Source of the DNA: Meiothermus sp. CFH 77666
GTDB taxonomy: Bacteria; Deinococcota; Deinococci; Deinococcales; Thermaceae
Assembly (NCBI RefSeq): GCF_017497985.1
Contig: NZ_JAGDFV010000011.1
Span: 1 to 64,000 of the forward strand
DNA: 64,000 nt
Direction: 5' to 3'
Shown: positions 32,803 to 41,800 of the stretch, one piece after another
Layout of the letters: each line of letters opens with the position of its first letter
Position numbering within the stretch: the first letter of the stretch is position 1
The notes under the pieces: generated by a model
What the model was told of the DNA's origin: nothing
The model's database searches: none
Seen by the model: the letters and a program-made list of their open reading frames with translations, nothing else
Program-made: the position numbers and the translations under genes

Positions 32803-32953
32803 AACGAAAAGGTTTCTGCTACGGCTTTTGCAAGAGCGTACTGCATAGTTCGTGCCGCAATGGACACTTTGTACGGGTATTTATACGACTGTGCACTAAA
32901 TCTCACAATGCAGGCATAGCTCGCTTGAAATAGAGGGTTTTTACACGAGAAAC

Positions 32954-32975
32954 GCCCCTGGGCCTTGCCAGGGGC
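32954..32975 (-). terminator. Candidate terminator of the ba3 oxidase operon
   Basis: GCCCCTGG/CCAGGGGC, 8-bp perfect stem with a 6-nt loop, 18 nt beyond the cbaA stop. The downstream T content is modest, so termination strength is uncertain. Confidence 0.6.
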
Positions 32976-32992
32976 ATTCCTCGAGGGGGAAG

Positions 32993-34675
32993 TTACCAGA
33001 GCCGTTGCCCTGGAACCGGATTCATATTGGTAAACATCTGGAAGAGTACTGGACCGTAGGCCAGCACCACCAGCACTACAGCGATGCCAAACCAGAACCA
33101 GACCCGCTCGGTCAGCAAGGCCAGGCTGCTGCCTTCCGGCTTGGAGATGACCTCGGTAAAGGGCACCTCGGCCATCACCTGGTTGGGGTCACGACGGCTT
33201 TGCAAGGCGGTCGCGTAGATGACGTAGAAGAACAGAATGGCTGCGATGAGGAGGATGACCCCCGCCACGATGTTCAAAACCATCCAGGCAGAGCTCTCCT
33301 TGAAGGCTTCCATGGCGATGGGGCTACCCGAGATGTGGGCTCGACGAGGAACGGCATACAAGAAGCCCATCCAATGCAGGGCAAAGGTCATGATGAACAT
33401 ACCCAGGAACCACAGCCACTGCGAGGCCAGGGCCATGCCACGGGCCACCAGTGGTTTGCCGGTCAGGTGGGGAATCAGCCAGAAAGCCGTACCCATGGCC
33501 GCCATGGTGACCAGGGTGCCCACCTGCAAATGAAAGTGACCGGGAATCCAGACCGTGTTGTGGATGTTCTGGTTGAGGTTGAAGCTGGCATTGACCATGC
33601 CCCCCGCGCCTCCTGGAATGAAGGCCAGGAAGCCCAGCAGGAAGGCCAGCACGGTAGGGTTGTTCCAGGGAAGGGCTCCAATCCAGCCAAAAAGACCTTT
33701 GCCGCCATTTGCCCGGCCTGCTACTTCTAAAGAAGCCGCAATGGTGAAGGCGGTAATCAGGCTTGGAACCGCCACAAACATGGTTAGGATGGTGTGAATC
33801 ATCTTCCAATACGGGGCGATGCCGGGGTCGGCGAACTGGTGGTGGAATCCCACAGGTACGGAGAAAATCAGGAACAATACGAACACCAGCCGGGATAGGG
33901 GGTCGGAGATAAGTTTACCGCCCGCCAGTTTGGGTAGCGTAATGTAGGCCAGGGTGTACGCTGGCAGGAGCCAGAAATACACAATTGGGTGACCGGTGTA
34001 CCAGAACAGGGTACGCATCAGCAGCGGATCTACCCCTGCCACCAGGCCCACCGACCAGGCAATCAGAAACAGGGCTTCCACCACCAGACCCAGGCTGGCC
34101 AGGAACCACATTAGCCAGTAAGTAACCGACATGTAGGTGGCCAGCGGGGTAATCTTGCCTGGGTTGGCCTTTTTCCAGCGCGACCACATATCCAGAACCA
34201 GATAAATGCTCACGTAGCTGGAAAGCACAAAAAGAGCAGCGCCTACATAAAAAGCCCAGTGGGCCTTGAGGGGAGGATAAAACGTGTAAAGCACGCTGGC
34301 CGCATTGCCCAGCAACGGCAGGGCGGCAACCAGAAGCCCAATCAGAGCCATCCAGAACGAGACCCAGGCCAGGGTCATATTGGGCTTGAGGCCTAGCTCT
34401 CGAGCGGGCAGATAGACCATGATGGCCTGGCCAAATAATTGCGTGAAAATGATTGCGTTCAAAACCCCATGCAGGGTCAGACCCTGGTAGTAGTTTTGGA
34501 ATACCGGCTTGAGGAAAGGGTATAAATCCAGCCCACCGTAGTTGAAAGCCTGCAAGGGGCCAAACAGGGTGCCGACCATCAGGGCTACAAAGCCCAGCAT
34601 CAGCATAAATAGGGCGTACTTCTTTTCGGGAGCCCCCGCGTATACATCGATCTTGGGAAAGGATTTGACTGCCAT
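32993..34675 (-). CDS. cbaA: Cytochrome c oxidase ba3, subunit I
   Basis: Type B haem-copper oxidase, catalytic subunit in the cytoplasmic membrane. 560 residues, ~13 membrane helices. Seen: LTLHGVLNAIIFTQLFG (low-spin haem His), TGHPIVYFWLLPAY (CuB His with the His-Tyr cross-link pair) and IPGHFHLQVGTLVTM (haem a3 and haem b His ligands). Length and motifs match the Thermus ba3 enzyme, used at low oxygen. It follows cbaB by 12 nt in a cbaD-cbaB-cbaA operon. Confidence 0.96.
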   Translation of the reverse strand: MAVKSFPKIDVYAGAPEKKYALFMLMLGFVALMVGTLFGPLQAFNYGGLDLYPFLKPVFQNYYQGLTLHGVLNAIIFTQLFGQAIMVYLPARELGLKPNMTLAWVSFWMALIGLLVAALPLLGNAASVLYTFYPPLKAHWAFYVGAALFVLSSYVSIYLVLDMWSRWKKANPGKITPLATYMSVTYWLMWFLASLGLVVEALFLIAWSVGLVAGVDPLLMRTLFWYTGHPIVYFWLLPAYTLAYITLPKLAGGKLISDPLSRLVFVLFLIFSVPVGFHHQFADPGIAPYWKMIHTILTMFVAVPSLITAFTIAASLEVAGRANGGKGLFGWIGALPWNNPTVLAFLLGFLAFIPGGAGGMVNASFNLNQNIHNTVWIPGHFHLQVGTLVTMAAMGTAFWLIPHLTGKPLVARGMALASQWLWFLGMFIMTFALHWMGFLYAVPRRAHISGSPIAMEAFKESSAWMVLNIVAGVILLIAAILFFYVIYATALQSRRDPNQVMAEVPFTEVISKPEGSSLALLTERVWFWFGIAVVLVVLAYGPVLFQMFTNMNPVPGQRLW

Positions 34676-34687
34676 CCAACGCTCCTT

Positions 34688-35170
34688 TTATGGTTCTACG
34701 ATCAGCTTGCTGATCATGTTGGCGTGGCCGATGCCACAGTATTCGTTGCAGATGATGCGGTATTCACCAGGTTTCGCAAACGTATAGCTGACCTTGGCGA
34801 TCTCACCTGGAATCACCTGAACATTGATGTTGGTATTTTCTACCTGGAAACCATGGTGAACGTCCGGTGAGGTAATGTAAAAGGTTACCTTTTTACCAGC
34901 CTTCAGCTTCATCTCCATAGGCAGGTATCCGAATGAGAAAGCCTGCACGTAAGCTACATACTCATTGCCTACCTGCTCAATCCTGGGGTTGGCAAAATCC
35001 CCCTCGGTGCGCACCTTGGTGGCATCAATGCGGCCAGCACCCACCGGGTTCGTGTTGCCCATGGTCAGCATCATGTAGCCAATCAAAATGATGAAGACCG
35101 TAATCATAGCCAGGCCGAAAAAAATCCAGGCCCGTTCGTAGCGTTCGATGATGTGTTCGTGTTGCTCCAT
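34688..35170 (-). CDS. cbaB: Cytochrome c oxidase ba3, subunit II
   Basis: 160 residues: one N-terminal membrane anchor (about 13-36) and a periplasmic cupredoxin domain with the dinuclear CuA site, SPDVHHGF (His) and CNEYCGIGHANM (two Cys, His, Met). A single helix in subunit II is characteristic of the ba3 type. It begins 3 nt after the cbaD stop. Confidence 0.96.
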   Translation of the reverse strand: MEQHEHIIERYERAWIFFGLAMITVFIILIGYMMLTMGNTNPVGAGRIDATKVRTEGDFANPRIEQVGNEYVAYVQAFSFGYLPMEMKLKAGKKVTFYITSPDVHHGFQVENTNINVQVIPGEIAKVSYTFAKPGEYRIICNEYCGIGHANMISKLIVEP

Positions 35171-35173
35171 AGC

Positions 35174-35287
35174 TCAGCCCCTCGCAAGGTGCATGAAAAA
35201 GTGGAAAAACCAGAAGGTCAGGATAAACACCGTCACTACCCCAACCACCAAGAGTGCGCCTATGGGTCGTTGTTCTTTTTCTTCCAT
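35174..35287 (-). CDS. cbaD: Cytochrome c oxidase ba3, subunit IIa
   Basis: 37 residues: a charged start (MEEKEQRPIGA) and one membrane helix (about 11-31) ending FFMHLARG. Matches the known single-helix subunit IIa of Thermus ba3 oxidase in size, start and operon position. GGGGG lies 8 nt before ATG 35287, and its stop is 3 nt before cbaB. Too short for usual ORF calling, but strongly supported by context. Confidence 0.88.
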   Translation of the reverse strand: MEEKEQRPIGALLVVGVVTVFILTFWFFHFFMHLARG

Positions 35288-35341
35288 CACAAGTTCCCCC
35301 TTGAAGGGGAGTCTAAGAAGGTGGTGAGAGTACATGTGTCC

Positions 35342-35359
35342 TAGGGAAAAATGTCCCTA
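35342..35359. promoter_or_regulatory. Palindrome upstream of the ba3 operon
   Basis: TAGGGA-N6-TCCCTA, a perfect 18-bp interrupted palindrome 55 nt upstream of cbaD, followed by CTATACATAG. Position suits an operator for an oxygen- or metal-responsive regulator of cbaDBA; the protein is unknown. The rest of the gap 35360-35514 shows no gene. Confidence 0.4.
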
Positions 35360-35514
35360 TACATAGGCGAATGCTGTAGAGCTTGACTCATGCGCTCGAG
35401 CGTACTGGCAGTTTGCTTTGTTCGGGCTGTTTTGACTGAACTTTGAACCAAAACCGTTCCAAAGTGGTGTGCTAGTAGATATCCCGGCATGCGCAGGCGT
35501 TATGATTGCGAGGT

Positions 35515-37476
35515 ATGACCCAGACCCCCCCTATTGTCAAAGCCTCGATTGATGCTATTCGGATGCTAGCTTTGGACGCCGTCGAGCAGGCCAAGTCGGG
35601 CCACCCTGGAATGCCCATGGGCATGGCCCCGGCGGCCTATATACTCTGGACGGAGTTTCTCAAGCACAACCCTAAAAACCCCCAGTGGCCGGGCCGGGAT
35701 CGGTTTGTGCTGTCGGCGGGCCACGGCTCGATGCTGCTGTATGCGCTGCTGCACCTGACCGGCTACGACCTGCCCATAGAAGAGCTCAAGCGCTTTCGCC
35801 AGTGGGATTCCAAGACCCCAGGACACCCCGAGTATGGTCATACGCCGGGGGTAGAGGTGACCACGGGGCCTTTGGGCCAGGGTATCTCAACGGCGGTGGG
35901 GATGGCCATTGCTGAGCGCAAACTGGTGGCCGAGTTTGGCGAAATTGCCGAGCACTTCACCTACGTGATTGCCTCTGATGGCGACCTGATGGAAGGGGTG
36001 AGCGGCGAGGCTTCTTCACTGGCCGGGCATCTGGGCCTCGGCAAGCTGATTGTGCTCTACGACGACAACGACATCTCGATTGATGGTCGTACCGAGCTGG
36101 CTTTTACCGAGGATCGCCTGAAGCGGTATGAAGCCTACGGCTGGCATGTGGTGCCGGGGGTAGAGGGGGAAGACCTGGGAGCCATCCGCGCGGCGCTGCG
36201 TGAAGCCCAGGCCGACCCCCGTCCAAGCCTAATCTCGGTGCGCTCGATTATTGGGTTTGGTTCGCCCCTGGCGGGCCACCACAAAGCCCACTCCGATGCG
36301 ATGGGGCCTGAAAAGGTCGCCGCTACCCGTCAGGCTTTGGGCTGGCCCTACGAGCCTTTTGTGATTCCCGAGGAAGTGTACGCCGACTACCGCCGTGCGC
36401 TGGAGAAGGGCGCGCAGGCCCAAGCGGAGTGGGAAGCCAGACTGGAAGCCCTGGCCCAAGCAAACCCCGATAAAGCCGCAGAGTTCCGGCGCAGAATAGA
36501 GCGGCGGCTGCCCCAGGGCTGGGAAACACACCTGCCCAGCTTTACCGCTGGTGAAAAACTGGCCACCCGCGCCGCTTCCGGCAAGGTGCTGGAAAAACTG
36601 GTGCCGGTGCTGCCGGAACTGATAGGGGGTTCTGCCGACCTGACCCCCTCCAACAACACCCGCACCCCGGACATGACCGACTTCAGCCGCGATAACCCGG
36701 CGGGTCGCTACCTGCGCTATGGGGTGCGTGAGCACGCCATGGGGGCCATCATGAACGGCCTGGCCCTGAGCCGGGCCTTGCGGCCTTATGGGGGCACCTT
36801 TCTGGTGTTCTCGGACTACATGCGTCCGGCCATTCGCATGGCGGCCCTGATGGGCACCCCCACCATTTTTGTGTTTACCCACGACTCCATTGGGGTAGGG
36901 GAGGACGGCCCCACCCACCAGCCCATCGAGCATGTGATGAGCCTGCGGGCCATTCCCAACCTGTGGGTGATCCGGCCCGCCGATGCGAACGAAACCGCTG
37001 TGGCCTGGAAGATGGCCCTCGAGCGCACCGACGGCCCCACCGCCCTGATCCTGACCCGCCAGGCCCTGCCGGTGCTGGACGGGGTGCGGCCTAAGGGGGT
37101 CGAGCGCGGGGGCTACATCCTGGCCAATGTGCCCGAGGCAAAAGCCGCGATTGTGGCCACCGGCTCGGAAGTCTCGCTGGCACTCGAGGCCCAGAAGCTT
37201 TTGGCCGGCGAGGGCATTGGGGTACGGGTGGTCTCGCTCCCGTGCTGGGAAGCCTTCGAGGCCCAGCCCGATACCTACCGCGAGGGGATTTTGCCCCGAA
37301 GCCTGCCCACGCTGGCCCTCGAGGCCGGCACTACCCTGGGCTGGGAACGCTACGCCCACCGGGTGGTGGGTTTGGATCGGTTTGGGGCCAGCGCTCCTTT
37401 TGCCGATGTGTACAGCAAACTCGGCTTCACCAGGGAACGGGTGGCCGCCGAAGTTAAGGCCTTGCTGGGGGTCTAG
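35515..37476 (+). CDS. tkt: Transketolase
   Basis: ThDP enzyme of the non-oxidative pentose phosphate pathway. 653 residues from ATG 35515 (an in-frame TTG at 35506 is possible). Seen: [15 protein letters not shown], the ThDP motif [32 protein letters not shown] split across helix and loop, catalytic-pocket [16 protein letters not shown] and the C-terminal domain from about residue 530. TATGAT ends 8 nt before the ATG. A small gene follows with no gap. Confidence 0.97.
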   Translation: MTQTPPIVKASIDAIRMLALDAVEQAKSGHPGMPMGMAPAAYILWTEFLKHNPKNPQWPGRDRFVLSAGHGSMLLYALLHLTGYDLPIEELKRFRQWDSKTPGHPEYGHTPGVEVTTGPLGQGISTAVGMAIAERKLVAEFGEIAEHFTYVIASDGDLMEGVSGEASSLAGHLGLGKLIVLYDDNDISIDGRTELAFTEDRLKRYEAYGWHVVPGVEGEDLGAIRAALREAQADPRPSLISVRSIIGFGSPLAGHHKAHSDAMGPEKVAATRQALGWPYEPFVIPEEVYADYRRALEKGAQAQAEWEARLEALAQANPDKAAEFRRRIERRLPQGWETHLPSFTAGEKLATRAASGKVLEKLVPVLPELIGGSADLTPSNNTRTPDMTDFSRDNPAGRYLRYGVREHAMGAIMNGLALSRALRPYGGTFLVFSDYMRPAIRMAALMGTPTIFVFTHDSIGVGEDGPTHQPIEHVMSLRAIPNLWVIRPADANETAVAWKMALERTDGPTALILTRQALPVLDGVRPKGVERGGYILANVPEAKAAIVATGSEVSLALEAQKLLAGEGIGVRVVSLPCWEAFEAQPDTYREGILPRSLPTLALEAGTTLGWERYAHRVVGLDRFGASAPFADVYSKLGFTRERVAAEVKALLGV

Positions 37477-37668
37477 ATGATCCAAACTATTTTCGCCAAC
37501 CTGCCCGCGATGCTTTTCACCCTATCCCTGGGGGCGGCCCTCCTGGGCTTGCTGGTCTGGGCTTTGGCCCTGCAGGGAGCGGCCAGCAAGCGAACCGCAC
37601 AGTACCTGTGGGGCCTGGCCGTGGTGCTGGCACTGATTGGTTTTGTTCGGGCGATTGCCGGGCCGTAG
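37477..37668 (+). CDS. Small two-helix membrane protein after tkt
   Basis: 63 residues; its ATG directly follows the tkt stop codon, typical of translational coupling. Two hydrophobic segments (about 9-33 and 43-61) separated by a basic loop (ASKRTAQ), and G+C-rich codon use like its neighbours. No family recognised. Could be a real membrane peptide or an accidental frame; the spacing favours real. Confidence 0.5.
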   Translation: MIQTIFANLPAMLFTLSLGAALLGLLVWALALQGAASKRTAQYLWGLAVVLALIGFVRAIAGP

Positions 37669-37711
37669 GGGTCGTTTTGCAGGGCAACTCCTGGTTGGAA
37701 GCCGGGGTCTC

Positions 37712-37823
37712 ACACCAGCTCTGCGCGTGAGCAGCGCAAACGCGCCCCTCACTTGCCGCGCCAGGGGGCGCGTTCGAGGGACTTGTATATCGCTTTTGGG
37801 TCACTTCTGAGCAGATCTGGTAT
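37712..37823 (-). repeat. MITE-like dispersed repeat, copy B
   Basis: Inverted relative to copies A and C. The terminal ATACC end is at 37823, and the other end has drifted to ACACC at 37712. Internal CGCGCCCC/GGGGCGCG stem kept. It occupies much of the 231-nt gap between the small membrane gene and the quinate-dehydrogenase-like gene; the rest of the gap shows only the promoter next to 37900. Confidence 0.85.
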
Positions 37824-37886
37824 TAGGGCGGCTCGGCGATGCGTTGAGGGTTTGCACGAGCCTCTGGACGTCACCGGGCGCAGTAG

Positions 37887-37892
37887 TAGACT
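37887..37892 (+). promoter_or_regulatory. -10 box of the quinate dehydrogenase-like gene
   Basis: TAGACT ends 7 nt before ATG 37900, the spacing of a leaderless start. The -35 is weak. Confidence 0.45.
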
Positions 37893-37899
37893 GTGAGCC

Positions 37900-38817
37900 A
37901 TGCCCAAACACGTGGTGAGCGTTTCCATCGGTTCCTCCAAGCGCAACTCCAGGGCCGAAATCTATGTGGAGAGCCTGGGCGAGACCTTCGTGCTCGAGCG
38001 CATCGGCACCGATGGGAGCTGGGAGAAAGCCATTGAACTGGTCAAGGAACTGGACGGCAAGGTAGATGCCTTTGGCCTGGGGGGCGCCGACCTGTATGTG
38101 TATGCGGGCAACCGCCGCTACACCTTCCGCGACGCGCAGCGCATGGCCAATGCGGCCCGCAAAACCCCCATGCTGGATGGTTCGGGGCTGAAGCACACCC
38201 TCGAGCGCCACGCAGTGCGGCTGCTGGACAAAGAGATTGGCTGGAACGATAAAAAGGTGCTGGTTCCGAGCGCGGTAGACCGCTTTGGGCTGGCCGAAGC
38301 GCTGGATGAGGCCGGGGCTCAGGTGCTCTATGGCGACCTGATTTTTGGGCTGGGGTTGCCCATTCCCCTCTACCGCCTGTCGCTGCTGCAAAAAATTGCC
38401 TACCTGTTGCTTCCCATCATCACCCAACTGCCCTTTCAGTGGCTGTACCCAACCGGTGAAAAACAGGAGAAACAGGTGAAGGACTGGCGGCAGCGCTATT
38501 TTGAGTGGGCCGATGTGATTGCGGGCGACTGGCACTTTATGCGACGCCTCATGCCCGAGAACATGCAGGGCAAGATTATCCTGACCAACACCACCACCCC
38601 CGACGACCTCGAGTTCATGCGGGCCCGGGGCGTGGCCAAGCTCATCACCACCACCCCCCGGCTGGATGGCCGTAGTTTCGGCACCAACGTGATGGAGGCT
38701 TTTATTGTGGCCGTGGCGGGGAAGTACCCCTTGAGCGAAGCGGATTACCTCGAGTACATCGAGAAACTGAACCTGGGGCCGGAGGTCACCGAATTACAGC
38801 CGAAAGCCCAAAGCTGA
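37900..38817 (+). CDS. Quinate/shikimate 5-dehydrogenase-like protein
   Basis: 305 residues. Resembles proteins labelled quinate 5-dehydrogenase in Thermaceae: starts MPKHVVSVSIGSSKRN, has FGLGGADLYVYAGNRRYTFRDA, DRFGLAEALDEAG and a C-terminal LITTTPRLDGRSFGTNVMEA with Rossmann-like character. It is not a standard AroE (that gene is at 24994): the NITxPHK lysine motif is missing. The actual substrate is uncertain, and the label should be treated as a family name only. Confidence 0.6.
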   Translation: MPKHVVSVSIGSSKRNSRAEIYVESLGETFVLERIGTDGSWEKAIELVKELDGKVDAFGLGGADLYVYAGNRRYTFRDAQRMANAARKTPMLDGSGLKHTLERHAVRLLDKEIGWNDKKVLVPSAVDRFGLAEALDEAGAQVLYGDLIFGLGLPIPLYRLSLLQKIAYLLLPIITQLPFQWLYPTGEKQEKQVKDWRQRYFEWADVIAGDWHFMRRLMPENMQGKIILTNTTTPDDLEFMRARGVAKLITTTPRLDGRSFGTNVMEAFIVAVAGKYPLSEADYLEYIEKLNLGPEVTELQPKAQS

Positions 38818-38844
38818 AGGCTGAAGCGGGTAACGGGTCTATCG

Positions 38845-41800
38845 CTACTCCCGTCCTGCGGTGATTTTTTGGATGTAGGCGGCAAAGCCTTTCTCGTCGC
38901 CTTTAGCCAGGTAGGCGGCCTGTTTGGCCCAGGTGGAGAGGCCTGGGGCGAAGCGAAGGTTGGCGGCGGCCAGGGCGGCTTTCAGGGTTTCTGGTTTGGC
39001 CCTGGCAAGCTGGGCGAAGGTGGTGATGCCTGCTGCTTGCAGGGCTGCCGATATTTTCGGCCCAATCCCCTTGATGCGGGTCAGGTCATCGGGCGTGGAT
39101 TTGGCCGGGGAACTTCTGGCTTTACGGGCCGACGAAGCCGGGCCTTTGGTTTTGGCGGCTTTGGTACCGGACGAACCTTTGGAGGCTTCCGTCTTCGGTT
39201 TGGCCGCTTTTGTTGGGGAAGAAGCCTTTTTGGCCGAAGCCTTTCGAGGCGCTTTGGTTTTCGCGGCCCCAGAATCTGCGGACTTGGCAGAGGCCTGAGC
39301 TCTGGTGCGCTCTGTAGCCTTGCGCGGGGTGGCTTTCCTGGGCGCAATTCGCGCCAGGTATTGATCGACCACATAACCGGACGACTCGGCGGCTTTTTCT
39401 AGTTTTGCGACCAGGGCCGCCCAGGCTTTGCGCTCCTTCTCGACCCGAGCGGGAGGCTCACCCTCGGAAGCGGCCAATGCCAGGGACATCTGATTCAGCC
39501 CCGTGAGCCAGGCCTGGTGGGCCTCTCGGTTGAAGTACACCACGCCGTCGAAGCGGTTGACCTTCAAAAAACCCTGCACGTCGGGTTCCTGGAGCAACCC
39601 TGGCATCTGCTGAACCAGTAGGGCTGGGTTTTGCGCCAGCTCTGGATGCGCCAAGAGTAGCCTGGTCAGGCTCACCGCGCGCCGCGCATCTACTTCGCCC
39701 AGGCCCAACTCGCTCAAGGTCTGCTCCAGAACCCGCCCCAGGCGCCACTCGTCCAAGTGGGCGCGGCTCTCTTCGGCTTTGCCCAGACCGTGGGTGAAAA
39801 CCCAGCCCAGCAGGGCACCGCTCGTGATCAGGTCACCCCGGTCCACTACCTTTAGCGCTCCTTCCAGGCGGCCCAGCACCTGCTGCACCGGCAGCAGGGC
39901 GGGTTTGCTACCCAGATGTTGATCAACCCCCTTGTAGAGCGCCAGCAGCTTGCCCTGCACTTCTTCGCGCAAGGCTTCGTTTAGCGTGCTGTTGCCTTCC
40001 AACAGCTTGTGGAACAGGGTGGGGTTCACCAGCTCGCGGAAGGGCCGCAGGATGGGCTCCAGCCATAGCTCCTGGCGGGCTTCGTCCAGGCTGGGTACCC
40101 CGGTTGCCCCCAGCATCTGGGCCAGCCGGGCGTAGGTGCCGTCGTGGTCGTAGACCTCGCGCCAGTCCAGCAGCACCTTGCGCTGGTAGGGGCCGAGCTC
40201 GAGGTAAAGCCCCGCCTCGTGCAGTTCCTGGTTGTTGCGGATGAACTCGAGGCCCGTGACCAGGTCGCGGAAGATGCTGAAGGTGCGCTGGTCGAAGCTC
40301 AGTTGCAGCCCCTCCGCCAGGCCCACCTGCCGGGTTTCGCGCCCCTGCCCGGTTTTGAAGGGTTGCCCCACCGAGCGCCGCACCCAGACCGAGGTGTGGG
40401 CGTTTTTGTTGTGGTAGGCCACCAGCGCCCGTTCGCTGCCGGCCCGGTTCGAGTAGACAAACACATCCTCGTTAACGGCTTCCCCAGCCAGCGCGTCATA
40501 GAGCACAAAGTTCTCCACTTCGGCAAACAGGTAGCGCTTCTTGAGGAGGGGGAAGATTTGCTGGTAGTGGTAATCCACCAGGCCCTGGTCGGGGGTCTCG
40601 TCGTAGTAGGCCCGGCGGTACTCCATCCCGTAGCGTTCGGTGAAGCCCTCCACCTGCCCGTGGCCCAGCATGGGCAGGCCCGGTAGGGTGGCGCACAGGG
40701 TCATCACCCCAAAGTACTTGTCGCCCTTGCCAAACTGTTCGACGGCGGTTTTTTCGTCGGGGTTATTCAGGAAGTTCACAAAGCGCTTCAGGATTTCCGG
40801 CTCGAACTCGAGGGTGTTTTTCATAATCTGCCGGTACTCGGCGTTCTTCTCGTCGCGCAGCATGTTCATGAAGGCCGAGTTGTAGACCCGGTGCATCCCC
40901 AGGGTACGCACAAAGTAGCCCTCCATCATCCAGAAGGCCTCGGCCAGGAGGAGCGTATCGGGCGCTTCCCGGGCCACCCGATCCACCACCTCGCGCCAGA
41001 ACTCCACCGGCATGGCGGCATCGAACTGCTCTTTGGTCATGGCGTGCTCGGCCCGGCTGGGAATGGAAGCCCCCCAGGGCGAGCCGCCCGGCTCGGGCCA
41101 CCACAGCCGCTGGATGTGGCGCTTGGCCAGGGTCATGGCGGCATCAAAGCGGATGATGGGAAACTGCCGCGCCACGTGCAGGATGGTCTGGATTACCGCC
41201 TCACGCACCTCCGGCAGCAGATAGTTGAGCTGGGCGGTGTCGTTCCAGGGCATGGCGGTGCCATCGTTGCCGTGGTAGATGTAGCGAACCTCGCCTGTTT
41301 GCCTATCCACCCGCTTGAATACCACTGCCGCGTCCGATTTGTCGTAGTAGTGGTCTTCCAGAAAGATGCCCACCCGCGCATCCTCCGACAAATCCGGCCC
41401 ATTGAAGGTGTAGTTGGGGTAGGGAGAGTAGGGAAGACTGATGAACCAGTCCGGGTGTTCCATCACCCAGCGCCCATCAATTCCCACATGGTTGGGCACC
41501 ATGTCCGAGGCCAGGCGGATGCCGCGCCGGGCGGCTTTCTGTCGGAGTACTTCGACCGCCGCTTCGCCGCCCAGATCCTTCGCAATCACGTAGTCGTAGA
41601 GCGAGTAGGCCGAAGCCACCGCGTCGGGGTTGCCCATCATCTGCTTGATGCGTTTGGAAGCCTTGCTGCGCTCCCACAGCCCAATCAGCCACAGGCCGGT
41701 CACGCCCCAGCTTTGCAGGAGGTCGAGCTCTTCCTCGGGAATCTGGTCGAGGGTGGTGATCTCGCGGCGATACTTCCTGGAGAGCTGATCCAGCCAGACA

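Larger units (their letters stand above)
32434..32992. other. 559-nt gap between the MFS gene and cbaA
   Basis: No protein gene could be supported. The gap holds the inverted-repeat element at 32685-32802 and the ba3 operon terminator at 32954-32975. The remainder (32450-32680 and 32810-32950) has no recognised feature; short open frames there lack ribosome sites and family character. Confidence 0.6.

Noticed and set aside
36229-37485. Long minus-strand ORF (418 codons) opposite tkt
   Set aside because: Shadow of transketolase, whose motifs are complete on the plus strand.
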